DNA from: PALSA-1006 sp036171275
GTDB taxonomy: Bacteria; Pseudomonadota; Gammaproteobacteria; Burkholderiales; Gallionellaceae
DNA length: 55,003 bases
Assembly: GCA_036171275.1 (NCBI GenBank)
Contig: JAVHQT010000023.1
Coordinates: 1-55,003 of the forward strand
Reading direction: 5' to 3'
Of the stretch, positions 34,615 through 43,159 are shown piece by piece (within the stretch, counting starts at the first letter, position 1; the number at the start of each line of letters is the position of its first letter). The position numbers and the translations under genes are program-made. The notes beneath the pieces are model-generated. The model had not been told where the DNA came from, ran no database searches, and saw only the letters and a program-made list of their open reading frames with translations.

Positions 34615-35697
34615 TTAAGCGCCGATTTGTTGTTGCAATGCCCATTGAATATGTTCTTGCACTAACGGGGACGGATACGCCAACATTGATTGTAACGCAT
34701 TGATTATTAATGGGTTTTTTGGTGCGTTTCCCAAGGCAACGGCGATATTTCGCAACCATTGTTCAAAGCCGATGCGGTGAATGGCACTGCCGGCTAAACG
34801 GTCGTGAAATTCAGTTTCATTCCAGCTAAATAATTCAATTAAATCAATATCATCCAGTTGATGTCTGACCGCAAAATCAGCTTCCACCGTCGTTTGCGCA
34901 AAGCGATTCCACGGACAAACCAGCTGGCAATCGTCGCAACCATAAATTCGATTGCCCAGTAGGGAACGAAATTCCAGTGGAATGCTGCCCTTAAACTCAA
35001 TCGTTAAATAAGAAATACAGCGCCTAGCGTCTAATTGATACGGGGCAATAATGGCTTGCGTCGGACAAATTTGCAAACACGCTTGGCAACTGCCGCAGTG
35101 ATTTTCCGAAGCCATAATTTCGGTAGGCAAAGGCAAATCAATCAGTATTTCGCCCAAAAAAAACCACGAACCTTGATCACGCGTCAGTAGCAAAGTGTGT
35201 TTTCCGCGCCAGCCAAGCTGTGCCTTTTGGGCAAATTCGACTTCCAATATCGGCGCGCTATCGGTAAAGACGCGACAATGACATTCCAGCTCATCTTGAA
35301 TTTTTTGCGCCAACTGCGCCAAGCGTTTGCGCAGTACTTTGTGATAATCCCGCCCCAGTGCATAGCGCGAAATAAACGCCCGTTCGCCGGCAGCAAGCAC
35401 TGACTGGCTTGGCTTAACGTCCGCCGGCAAATAATTCATCCCCAGTGAAATAACCCGCTGCGTTCCCGGTAGCAACTCTGCCGGACGCGCGCGCTTCACG
35501 CCGTGTTTTGCCATATAATCCATGCTGCCGTGATGACCTGCGGCTAACCAGTGCAACAGCCGTTCTTCCGCCGCCTCCAGCTGAATATCGCTAATACCCA
35601 CTGCCTGAAAACCCAGCGCCAACGCCCAGTTTTTAATTTTCTGTGCCAGAGCAAGATAATTGATTTGAGAGGTTTCGTTTTGCATAAGTCGCATCAT
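34615..35697 (-). CDS. queG: Epoxyqueuosine reductase QueG
   Basis: QueG reduces epoxyqueuosine to queuosine in tRNA, using cobalamin and two 4Fe-4S clusters. The 360-residue protein has a QueG N-terminal domain (PAELLPGTQRVISLGMNYLP), the ferredoxin motif CGSCQACLQICPTQAI with the second cluster Cys in CDDCQLVCPWN, and a C-terminal HEAT-like segment. The start could be either ATG 35697 or ATG 35685. It diverges from tsaE with overlapping 5' ends. Confidence 0.93.
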   Translation of the reverse strand: MMRLMQNETSQINYLALAQKIKNWALALGFQAVGISDIQLEAAEERLLHWLAAGHHGSMDYMAKHGVKRARPAELLPGTQRVISLGMNYLPADVKPSQSVLAAGERAFISRYALGRDYHKVLRKRLAQLAQKIQDELECHCRVFTDSAPILEVEFAQKAQLGWRGKHTLLLTRDQGSWFFLGEILIDLPLPTEIMASENHCGSCQACLQICPTQAIIAPYQLDARRCISYLTIEFKGSIPLEFRSLLGNRIYGCDDCQLVCPWNRFAQTTVEADFAVRHQLDDIDLIELFSWNETEFHDRLAGSAIHRIGFEQWLRNIAVALGNAPKNPLIINALQSMLAYPSPLVQEHIQWALQQQIGA

Positions 35698-36129
35698 AGC
35701 CGAATCAGCCTGCCTGACGAAGCCGCTACGTTAAGCTGTGCCGCGCAAATCGCCGCGCAATTGCGCCCTGGAATGGTGATTTTTCTGCAAGGTGATTTAG
35801 GCGCAGGTAAAACGACTTTTGTGCGCGGACTGTTGCGCGCCTTGGGTTTTCAAGGGCGTGTCAAAAGCCCAACTTACACCTTAATCGAGGAATATCAGTG
35901 CGCTGAGTTAAACTTACGCCACTTCGATTTATACCGTTTTCAAGGGGCACAAGAATGGGAAGAAGCTGGTTTTCGGGAAGAATTTAACGGCGATAATATT
36001 TGCCTAATTGAGTGGCCAGAACAAGCGGCTGAAGTATTGCCGCCCGCCGATTTAACGCTGTTCTTTGAAATTTTACCCTTGGGACGTAACTTGATTTTAA
36101 CGGCGCACACTGACGTAATACTTGCATGA
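35680..36129 (+). CDS. tsaE: tRNA threonylcarbamoyladenosine biosynthesis protein TsaE
   Basis: TsaE is the small P-loop ATPase of the TsaBDE complex that makes t6A37 in tRNA. The Walker A GDLGAGKTTFVRGLLRALG is followed by VKSPTYTLIEEY, HFDLYRF and IEWPEQAAEVLP. No ATG fits; TTG 35680 with AGAGG 8 bases upstream gives a 149-residue protein with the normal N terminus (MHKSHHSRISLPDEAATL). The start overlaps the 5' end of the divergent queG. It couples to amiC by a 4-base overlap, as in the tsaE-amiB pairs of other gammaproteobacteria. Confidence 0.9.
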   Translation: MHKSHHSRISLPDEAATLSCAAQIAAQLRPGMVIFLQGDLGAGKTTFVRGLLRALGFQGRVKSPTYTLIEEYQCAELNLRHFDLYRFQGAQEWEEAGFREEFNGDNICLIEWPEQAAEVLPPADLTLFFEILPLGRNLILTAHTDVILA

Positions 36130-37469
36130 TTAAATTTTATAAGTACTTGATTACATTGGCTTTTATTTTTTGGCTGCCAAATGGCTGTGCGGATATTTCC
36201 ATTCGTTCTGCGCGGATTTGGCCGGCGCAAGACTACACTCGGATTACCTTAGAATCGAAGCGCCCCATTGAATATCAGTTGCTCATCTTAAAAAATCCCG
36301 ATCGACTGGTGATTGATTTGCAAGACGTGGCGATTGAAGCACCGCTCAAAAAACTCAGCACGCTGATCGGCGACACCGACCCGTACATCAAAAGCGTTCG
36401 CATCGGACGCTTTAAACCGACTGTAGTGCGCTTGGTATTTGATTTAAAAACGCAGGTTAAACCGCAATTATTTAACTTAAAACCCGTGGCAGAATATGGT
36501 CATCGTTTGGTATTAGATGTTTATCCGACCTTGCCAATTGACCCACTAATGGCACTGGCAATGCAGTCCGAGGCGATTAGCGCCGTGCCCGCCAATGCCG
36601 CGCCAACACGTACCGCGAGTGACATTAACCTAGCGCCCGCCCAGCCCCTTCCTGTCTCATCAGTTGCTTTACAAAGCACCTTGCAACTAGCGCCAGCCGT
36701 TAAAAAAAGCAAAAATACCCGTGTTTTACCCGGAACCGAACTCAGCAATCGAATTTTAATTGTCGCCATTGATGCGGGGCACGGCGGCGAAGATCCGGGC
36801 GCACAGGGTCGGCGTGGCACCCATGAAAAAAACGTCACCTTGGCGATTGCGCAGCGCTTAAAAAGCGAAATCGACAACACGCCCGGGATGCAAGCGGTTC
36901 TGATTCGAGACGGCGATTATTTTATTCCTCTCAGCGGTCGGGTCGATAAAGCCCGTCGCGCCCATGCGGATTTATTCGTTTCAATTCATGCCGATGCTTT
37001 CGTCAAACCCAATGCGCGTGGCTCATCGGTATTTGCCTTATCCGAACGCGGTGCCACCAGCGCCTCGGCGAAATGGTTGGCAAAAAAAGAAAATGATGCT
37101 GACTTAATCGGCGGCGTGAATCTGTCCATCAAAGACCCCTACTTAGCGCGAACCTTGCTGGATTTATCGCAAACCGCCACCATCAATGACAGTATGCAAG
37201 TAGCGCGACACGTATTAAATGAGCTAGGCACCATCAATATGCTGCATCGCGGTCATGTTGAACAAGCCGGTTTTGCGGTATTAAAATCACCGGACATACC
37301 TTCTATCTTGGTCGAAACCGCGTTCATTAGCAATCCAGAAGAAGAATTAAGATTAAGTGACGAAAGCTATCGCCAACAACTCGCCGCCGCAATCTGTGCC
37401 GGTATCAAACGCTATTTCGCTCGCAACCCCGCGCTGTCCAAACCGAAAACGGCCGCTTCAAACTCGTAA
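36126..37469 (+). CDS. N-acetylmuramoyl-L-alanine amidase (AmiB/AmiC type)
   Basis: This periplasmic zinc amidase cleaves septal peptidoglycan. A signal peptide or anchor (about 1-22) precedes an AMIN domain (about 25-135, RIWPAQDYTRITLESKRPIEYQL) that targets the septum. A low-complexity linker (about 140-205) and the Amidase_3 domain follow, with zinc ligands in IDAGHGGEDPG, HEKN, and SIHAD and catalytic Glu in LVETAFISN. There is no C-terminal LysM. The ATG overlaps the tsaE stop. mutL does not follow, unlike in E. coli. Confidence 0.92.
   Translation: MIKFYKYLITLAFIFWLPNGCADISIRSARIWPAQDYTRITLESKRPIEYQLLILKNPDRLVIDLQDVAIEAPLKKLSTLIGDTDPYIKSVRIGRFKPTVVRLVFDLKTQVKPQLFNLKPVAEYGHRLVLDVYPTLPIDPLMALAMQSEAISAVPANAAPTRTASDINLAPAQPLPVSSVALQSTLQLAPAVKKSKNTRVLPGTELSNRILIVAIDAGHGGEDPGAQGRRGTHEKNVTLAIAQRLKSEIDNTPGMQAVLIRDGDYFIPLSGRVDKARRAHADLFVSIHADAFVKPNARGSSVFALSERGATSASAKWLAKKENDADLIGGVNLSIKDPYLARTLLDLSQTATINDSMQVARHVLNELGTINMLHRGHVEQAGFAVLKSPDIPSILVETAFISNPEEELRLSDESYRQQLAAAICAGIKRYFARNPALSKPKTAASNS
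36140..36152 (-). promoter_or_regulatory. Motif AATCAAKNWSTTA (spacer GTAC) in the first codons of amidase
   Basis: An exact match on the minus strand, 12 bases after the ATG, inside the hydrophobic start of the coding sequence. Confidence 0.3.
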
Positions 37470-37640
37470 AAATGGGAATCTATGCGTTGCCATGCACAGG
37501 CAAGAGAATGCGCAAATAGGCCCAGATGCGCGGCAAGCCCCACCGTTCAGGGCGGTAAAAAGTAGCCCTTGCGTAGTGTCGGAGAAATCCTCGGCATTCA
37601 TGCCTGAGAGGAGATCAAACCAGCGGCGATTTTGCTTTGA
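37470..37640. mobile_element. Possible IS200/IS605-type right-end remnant
   Basis: In the 290-base gap before relA, the hairpin 37589-37611 (CCTC GGCAT-TC-ATGCC TGA GAGG) followed by AGATCAA resembles the subterminal hairpin of IS200/IS605-family right ends (CCTC...GAGGATGTCAA). The preceding plus frame stays open (FRAVKSSPCVVSEKSSAF) but I cannot confirm TnpB homology. An amidase terminator is the alternative. Confidence 0.35.
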
Positions 37641-37734
37641 ATTCATCTTCAAGCGCAGGGATGGCAGGCGCAACCTAACGGAGCAGTCGGCTTTTGGGCA
37701 GTAAAGCAAGTTGTATTTTCGTTGCAAATATTTA

Positions 37735-37747
37735 TAACCTATTGATT
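37735..37747 (-). promoter_or_regulatory. Motif AATCAAKNWSTTA (spacer TAGG) upstream of relA
   Basis: An exact match ending 13 bases before the relA start, in an AT-rich leader without a Shine-Dalgarno. Confidence 0.4.
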
Positions 37748-37759
37748 TATTGAGTTTAA

Positions 37760-39754
37760 ATGAAAACAACTTTCCAAAATTCATCTTTTTCAAAATCTTC
37801 AATTGAATCATTGCTGGCGGTTTTGCCTGCCCATTTTTCGCCGGAGGAGCGCGCGATGGTGCGACGGGCAGCAGAATGGGTCGAGCCTTTTTATGCGCAG
37901 CAGTTGACGCTAACACAGATGCCAGTCTGGCAACACGCTTTGGGAGCGGCCGGTATTTTGGCGCAGTTGCAGCTCGATTCTGCCTCCTTGGTGGCATTGA
38001 TTTTGCACGCCTTGCCGCAAACCCAGTCAAACTGGAAAACTCTGGTGAGTGAAGAATTTGGCGAAACAGTGACTGCGCTGCTCGAGGGTATTGCGCGGAT
38101 GGAGCAGATTCAGCAATTTAGCGAAATGCGTGCTGCACCCGACAGCAAAACCGATCAGACGCAGCAAGTGGAAGCGCTGCGCAAAATGTTGCTGGCGATG
38201 GTGCAAGATATTCGGGTGGTGTTAATTAAATTGGCAGAGCGCACGCAAACCATGCGTGTTTTGTCCGGCGCAACGCAGGCGCAACAGCAGCAAATCGCCC
38301 GCGAAACGCAGGGCATTTTTGCTCCACTCGCCAATCGCTTAGGGGTCTGGCAACTGAAGTGGGAGTTGGAAGATTTGTCTTTGCGCTATCTTGAGCCACA
38401 CCGTTATAAAGAAGTGGCGGCCTTGCTAGATGAGCGGCGCACCGATCGCGAGCGGTATATTGAACAGGTGGTGGTCACCTTACAACACGTGCTGGCCGAC
38501 GCAGGTTTGAAGGCGGAGGTGAAAGGCAGACCCAAGCATATTTTCAGTATTATCAATAAGATGAAGCGCAAACAGCTTGAGTTTAGCGAACTGTACGATG
38601 TGCGGGCGGTGCGTATTTTGGTGGACAATTTACCCGATTGCTATGCCGCGCTGGGGTTGGTGCACAATTTGTGGCTGCCGATTCCGGGCGAGTTTGATGA
38701 TTATATCGCCCACCCCAAAGGCAACGGTTATCGCTCTTTGCATACCGCAGTGATTGGGCCGCGTGGCTTGGCAATCGAAGTTCAAATTCGTTCGATCGAA
38801 ATGCATCAGCATTCTGAATTAGGCGTGGCAGCGCATTGGCGCTACAAAGAAGGGGGGAAATCCGATGCAGAATTTGATCAAAAAATTGCCTGGTTGCGGC
38901 AAATTTTAGAATGGAAAGAAGAACTGAGCGATGGAGGCGAAGTATTGGAACAGTTTAAAAGCGAACTGTTTCTAGATCGTGTTTATGTGCTATCGCCCCA
39001 AGGCAAAGTGTTGGAATTAAGCGCTGGCGCAACGCCGGTCGATTTCGCTTATGCTTTGCATACCGAGTTAGGACATCGCACGCGCGGTGCTAAGGTCAAC
39101 GGGGCGATTGTGCCGCTCAACTACCGATTACAAAATGGTCAGCGAGTGGAAATTTTAACCGCCAAGCTTGGTGCACCCAGTCGAGATTGGCTGAGCGCAA
39201 GCTTGGGTTATTTGCATAGTAGCCGCGCGCGCGCAAAAGTTCGGCAGTGGTTTAAGTTGCAAAATTTTGATCAAAATGTGGCGCAAGGGCGCACGCAATT
39301 CGACAAAGAATTACATCGTTTAGGCCTGAGTTCGGTCAATCAAGATAAAGTGGCGCAACGCTTACAGTTTGCGAAATTAGAAGATTTGCTGGCCGCTATG
39401 GGGCGCGGCGAAGTGACGTCTTATCAGCTAGCCAGTGCCATTCAAGAAGGCTTGCCTAGCAGCGTCACGGAAGTAAAACCTACGCTGGTGCGCCCAAGCA
39501 ACCGCCCCCAAAGCACGCACGGCGTAATGGTGGAAGGCGTAGGGAATTTATTGACCAAGTCGGCGCAGTGTTGCCATCCGCAACCGCCCGATGCAATTGT
39601 GGGCTATGTGACCCGAGATCGCGGTATTACCTTGCATCGCAAAGATTGTCCGGCAATGCGGCAACTACCCGAAATTCGCCAGCATAGGCGTTTAGAAGCG
39701 CAGTGGGGAAATCAACCGGGTGATGCGTTTGTGTTGACTAAAGTCAAGGCCTGA
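37760..39754 (+). CDS. relA: (p)ppGpp synthetase RelA, lacking the ACT domain
   Basis: RelA makes (p)ppGpp on stalled ribosomes. The N-terminal hydrolase-like domain has HA where active hydrolases have HD (LILHALPQT), so it is inactive. The synthetase domain has GRPKHIFSI and EFDDYIAHPKGNGYRSLHT, whose EFDD (311-314) marks monofunctional RelA. TGS (DRVYVLSPQGKVLELSAGATPVDFAYALH) and the zinc finger region (SAQCCHPQPPDAIVGYVTRDRG...RKDC) follow. The protein then stops at 664 residues, about 80 short of typical RelA, at DAFVLTKVKA, where the ACT/RRM domain should begin. Downstream DNA has no ACT-like frame. Start ATG 37760 has no Shine-Dalgarno. Confidence 0.93.
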   Translation: MKTTFQNSSFSKSSIESLLAVLPAHFSPEERAMVRRAAEWVEPFYAQQLTLTQMPVWQHALGAAGILAQLQLDSASLVALILHALPQTQSNWKTLVSEEFGETVTALLEGIARMEQIQQFSEMRAAPDSKTDQTQQVEALRKMLLAMVQDIRVVLIKLAERTQTMRVLSGATQAQQQQIARETQGIFAPLANRLGVWQLKWELEDLSLRYLEPHRYKEVAALLDERRTDRERYIEQVVVTLQHVLADAGLKAEVKGRPKHIFSIINKMKRKQLEFSELYDVRAVRILVDNLPDCYAALGLVHNLWLPIPGEFDDYIAHPKGNGYRSLHTAVIGPRGLAIEVQIRSIEMHQHSELGVAAHWRYKEGGKSDAEFDQKIAWLRQILEWKEELSDGGEVLEQFKSELFLDRVYVLSPQGKVLELSAGATPVDFAYALHTELGHRTRGAKVNGAIVPLNYRLQNGQRVEILTAKLGAPSRDWLSASLGYLHSSRARAKVRQWFKLQNFDQNVAQGRTQFDKELHRLGLSSVNQDKVAQRLQFAKLEDLLAAMGRGEVTSYQLASAIQEGLPSSVTEVKPTLVRPSNRPQSTHGVMVEGVGNLLTKSAQCCHPQPPDAIVGYVTRDRGITLHRKDCPAMRQLPEIRQHRRLEAQWGNQPGDAFVLTKVKA

Positions 39755-39862
39755 GGCGGACTGAAAAGCGCCTCGATTAACGGTTTACCCATACCGAAAT
39801 GAATTGGTCAGACACCGATTTACCCAACTGCTTGCCCCGTTACTTGGCGAGTAAATATTTTG

Positions 39863-39875
39863 TAACATATTGATT
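39863..39875 (-). promoter_or_regulatory. Motif AATCAAKNWSTTA (spacer TATG) upstream of the 329-residue outer-membrane protein
   Basis: An exact match ending 15 bases before the ATG, in an AT-rich leader that lacks a Shine-Dalgarno. Confidence 0.4.
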
Positions 39876-39889
39876 ATATTAACTATTTT

Positions 39890-40879
39890 ATGATTATTAC
39901 GCGTGTGATTTTGACCGTTATTTGGCTGTATATTGGCTTGCCTTTAGCACAAGCTCAAGCCCTGCCGCCAACACCGGAAGAAGAGACTGACGCGGAATTT
40001 CGCTCTCTGGCACAGCCAGTTTTGCCCAGCACAGAGGTAAACCAAGTTGAAGTCACTTGGGAGTTTGATCCGTATTACAGCGATTTTGGCATCAACATTC
40101 CACTGACCAATAAACCCATTCCAACCATTCATTCCACCAGCGAAGCAGTCATTTATAAGCAACTCACGCAAGGTGCACTCATTCCCCGATTTATGGTGTT
40201 GGAGGCAAGCGTTTATCCCTTGCCAATGCTAGGAACTTACTTAAAAGAAAAACAAAATGATTTTTATCAGCGCGGTCGGATCGGTCATTCGCAGGTAAAT
40301 TATCTAGAATCCGCCACGGCTGGTTTTCAAGAGCCTTGGGCAATTTCGGCATTTTTTGGCAATATCGCAAAAATCGTCAGGCCGGGCGAACAACGTAACG
40401 GCAGTAATGTCGGCTATACCGGTTATTTGCTCAGCATGGGTACCAAACACATTAAAAGTAATACATTAATTGATGATCAATGGCTGGAAATTGAGTGGAA
40501 AATTAAAGGAAAAATCGATTATCCCGATGAGAAATTGGACTGGAGTTTTCGGATGGGTAGCAAGTCACACCAAAACGTCAATATTACTGATGTCATTTAT
40601 TTCAGCGTGTTTCGCTCAAATTTGAATACCCATTTTTCATTTCTAAATTGGCTTAGCAATTCTACTTTGGATATTAAACTGCATTTCTCGCAGCACAATG
40701 CTCGCTTGGTACGGCAAGAATATATCGTCGGCAAAAAATATCCAATCGCCGGCTGGCACGTCACGCCCACCTTGGATTTAGGCGTGGTGTGGTCCGCACC
40801 TGAGGAATATTCGGGCGCATTGCAAAGCCAAACAATTGACACTATCACGTTGGTGCTGCGCCCTTCGGTTCAATTTTAA
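39890..40879 (+). CDS. Predicted outer-membrane beta-barrel protein, unknown function
   Basis: I do not recognise this protein. Its 329 residues begin with a signal peptide (about 1-24, LPLAQAQA), followed by a short acidic region and then alternating polar and aromatic stretches (VEVTWEFDPYYSDFGINI, WLEIEWKIKGKI, HFSFLNWLSNSTLDIKLHF). It ends PSVQF, a C-terminal Phe as in outer-membrane barrels. No heme or other cofactor motif is present. It stands alone between relA and livF. The last segment DTITLVLRPSVQF is a likely closing strand. Confidence 0.7.
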   Translation: MIITRVILTVIWLYIGLPLAQAQALPPTPEEETDAEFRSLAQPVLPSTEVNQVEVTWEFDPYYSDFGINIPLTNKPIPTIHSTSEAVIYKQLTQGALIPRFMVLEASVYPLPMLGTYLKEKQNDFYQRGRIGHSQVNYLESATAGFQEPWAISAFFGNIAKIVRPGEQRNGSNVGYTGYLLSMGTKHIKSNTLIDDQWLEIEWKIKGKIDYPDEKLDWSFRMGSKSHQNVNITDVIYFSVFRSNLNTHFSFLNWLSNSTLDIKLHFSQHNARLVRQEYIVGKKYPIAGWHVTPTLDLGVVWSAPEEYSGALQSQTIDTITLVLRPSVQF

Positions 40880-40908
40880 GCCAATGCCAAGTTAAGAAAA
40901 TACAGTCA

Positions 40909-40921
40909 AATCAATGAGTTA
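40909..40921 (+). promoter_or_regulatory. Motif AATCAAKNWSTTA (spacer TGAG) upstream of livF
   Basis: An exact plus-strand match 30 bases past the barrel gene stop and 82 bases before livF. Confidence 0.4.
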
Positions 40922-41002
40922 AACTTAACCTGCAATGGGCTCAGAGCGCACGTTTAATGAAGCAACTTCTCCAGACACCCGCAACTTTTTTAGCGTAAAA
41001 AT

Positions 41003-41719
41003 ATGACTCAAACTTTGTTAGATATTCATCATTTACAGGTTTCTTACGGTGGAATTCATGCCTTAAAAGGCATTGATTTGCAGGTGAGCGCCGGTGAATT
41101 GGTGGCGCTGATTGGTAGCAATGGCGCAGGAAAAACGACCACTTTAAAAGCGATTGCCGGTTTATTGCCCTGCACCGCCGGTAAATTTCAGTATGCAAAG
41201 TACTCTCTTCATCATTTACCCGCAGCGCAACGGGTTGGGGCGGGTCTGGCGTTAGTGCCGGAAGGACGTGGCTTGTTTGCGCGTTTAAGTGTCGCCGAAA
41301 ATTTGCAGATGGGCGCTTACTGCCGCCACGATCAATCTGCTATCAAAGCTGACTTAGCGCGAATGTATCAATTGTTTCCCCGTTTAGCAGAGCGTCAAAC
41401 GCAATTAGCGGGCACATTGTCTGGCGGCGAGCAGCAAATGGTCGCACTGGCGCGCGCCTTGATGAGTCGCCCAAAATTACTGATGTTGGATGAGCCAAGC
41501 ATGGGGCTTGCGCCTTTGATTGTGAAGCAAATAGTTGAAATAATTCAAAAGGTTAAAGCTGAAGGGGTTGCCATTTTGCTGGTTGAGCAAAATGCAAAGC
41601 TGGCTTTGGAAATCGCCGAACGGGCGTATGTATTGGAAAGTGGTCGCATTCGTTTAAGTGGCCAAGCTTGCGATTTGATTGGCAATCCAGCGGTACAACA
41701 AGCGTATTTTGGTGCCTAG
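41003..41719 (+). CDS. Branched-chain amino acid ABC transporter ATP-binding protein (LivF type)
   Basis: The 238-residue ATPase has Walker A GSNGAGKTT, the LSGGEQQM signature and Walker B LLMLDEPSMGLAP, whose MGLAP variant marks LivF-type subunits. It would power uptake of branched-chain amino acids, urea or short amides with LivG and two permeases. No livG, livH, livM or binding protein is near, so it either serves a transporter coded elsewhere or is a relic. Confidence 0.85.
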   Translation: MTQTLLDIHHLQVSYGGIHALKGIDLQVSAGELVALIGSNGAGKTTTLKAIAGLLPCTAGKFQYAKYSLHHLPAAQRVGAGLALVPEGRGLFARLSVAENLQMGAYCRHDQSAIKADLARMYQLFPRLAERQTQLAGTLSGGEQQMVALARALMSRPKLLMLDEPSMGLAPLIVKQIVEIIQKVKAEGVAILLVEQNAKLALEIAERAYVLESGRIRLSGQACDLIGNPAVQQAYFGA

Positions 41720-41756
41720 GCAAGCACTGATTATTTAGGGGACATGCTAATTTATT

Positions 41757-41781
41757 CGGTTCGTGCTGAGATTATCGAACC
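41757..41781. repeat. REP-like element CGGTTCGTGCTGAGATTATCG
   Basis: It reads, in reverse, as the CCTTCGACAAGCTCAGCACGAACGG family with a few changes (CGGTTCGTGCTGAG then TTATCGAACC). It lies in the livF-lplT gap. Confidence 0.5.
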
Positions 41782-41911
41782 ACTGCACGCGTTTCCTCGG
41801 GCTCGCATGGGCATGATAGGCCCATCCCTACCCTAATCTTCTCTCAAAAGGAATGGAGCTGAGCGCGTTCCTACGCTTCTGTGGGGAAATTAACAGCGCC
41901 AGGACGCGTCC

Positions 41912-43150
41912 TTAGATGTTGCCAGAATCTTGATCATGGCCATGTTTTTTGTACAGCAAAGACATGACGCCCGCCATAATGAGTCCAAAAATAATGGTGA
42001 TAGTATAAATCGAGAAATCTAGCTTTTCCAACAGGGCGTAAATGCCTAGCATGGCAAATATGCTGATGTTTTCATTGAAGTTTTGCACGGCGATTGAACT
42101 GCCGGCGCCCATCAATAAATGTCCACGATGTTGCAGCAGAGCGTTCATTGGCACTACAAAAAATCCGCCCATAATGCCAATTCCAATCAGTACCAGCGTC
42201 GCCCATAAGGGGCTAGTAACTAATGTCATCGCCATGACAAAAAGCCCCATCACAATACCAACCGGCAACACTTTTACCGCGTGATTCAGGCTGATATATC
42301 GCGCCGCCAAGATTGCGCCAAGGGCAATGCCGACCGCGACCCAAGCGGTCAGTTTTGCCGCACTGCTCATGTCGTAATTTAAGGCGATAGCAGCCCAAGT
42401 CAGGACTAACAAACGTAAGGTTGCACCTGCGCCCCAAAATAAAGTGGTGACGGCCAACGAAACTTGGCCGAGCGGATCTTTCCATAACTGTTTGAAACAA
42501 TGGGCAAATTCTTTAATTAGGAAGCGCGGATCATGGCTTAACGATTTGTGTTCAATGGCAATTTTTGGGATGTATAGATTAAAGCTTGCCGCGACGGAAT
42601 AAAGCAGTAAAACAATGCAAATCGCTAATTTTGGTGCGCTATCAATGCCGGTATTAAGCAAGGGCACATCCCACCATTGCAGCATAGCGGCTGAGATAGT
42701 GGGGCTCAGCAATACGCCGCCTAAAACCGCGCCCAGAATAATCGCGGCAACGGTCAAACCTTCCATCCAACTATTTGCTAAAACCAGTTTTTCGGGCGGC
42801 AAGTATTCGGTCAAAATGCCATATTTGGCGGGAGAATACGCTGCCGCGCCAAAGCCTACCAGACCGTAAGCGAGCAAAGGATCGAGCCCAATTAGCATGA
42901 CGGCACAGCCAAACATTTTGATGGCATTGCTGATAAACATCACTCGCCCTTTCGGGAGTGAATCGGCGAAAGCGCCGACGAAGGGCGCGAGCAAAATAAA
43001 GGAAATAATGAACGATTGTTGTAAAACGGGCGTGTGCCAATTGGGTGCGTTCATCAGCTTGAGTAAAGCAATAGCAGCAAAAAGCAAGGTATTGTCTGCT
43101 AGCGCAGAAAAGAATTGCGCTGCGAGGATGATAAAAAAGCCGCGTTTCAT
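41912..43150 (-). CDS. lplT: Lysophospholipid transporter LplT-like (MFS)
   Basis: The 412-residue membrane protein has about 11-12 hydrophobic segments. The N-terminal FFIILAAQFFSALADNTLLFAAIALL and the GRVMFISNAIKMFGCAVML and AAAYSPAKYGILTEYLPPEKLVLANSWMEG stretches match LplT, which in E. coli flips lysophospholipids inward for reacylation by Aas. Aas is not adjacent here. The coding end at 41912 lies in a gap with a REP-like piece. Confidence 0.87.
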   Translation of the reverse strand: MKRGFFIILAAQFFSALADNTLLFAAIALLKLMNAPNWHTPVLQQSFIISFILLAPFVGAFADSLPKGRVMFISNAIKMFGCAVMLIGLDPLLAYGLVGFGAAAYSPAKYGILTEYLPPEKLVLANSWMEGLTVAAIILGAVLGGVLLSPTISAAMLQWWDVPLLNTGIDSAPKLAICIVLLLYSVAASFNLYIPKIAIEHKSLSHDPRFLIKEFAHCFKQLWKDPLGQVSLAVTTLFWGAGATLRLLVLTWAAIALNYDMSSAAKLTAWVAVGIALGAILAARYISLNHAVKVLPVGIVMGLFVMAMTLVTSPLWATLVLIGIGIMGGFFVVPMNALLQHRGHLLMGAGSSIAVQNFNENISIFAMLGIYALLEKLDFSIYTITIIFGLIMAGVMSLLYKKHGHDQDSGNI

Positions 43151-43159
43151 TTAACCTAA

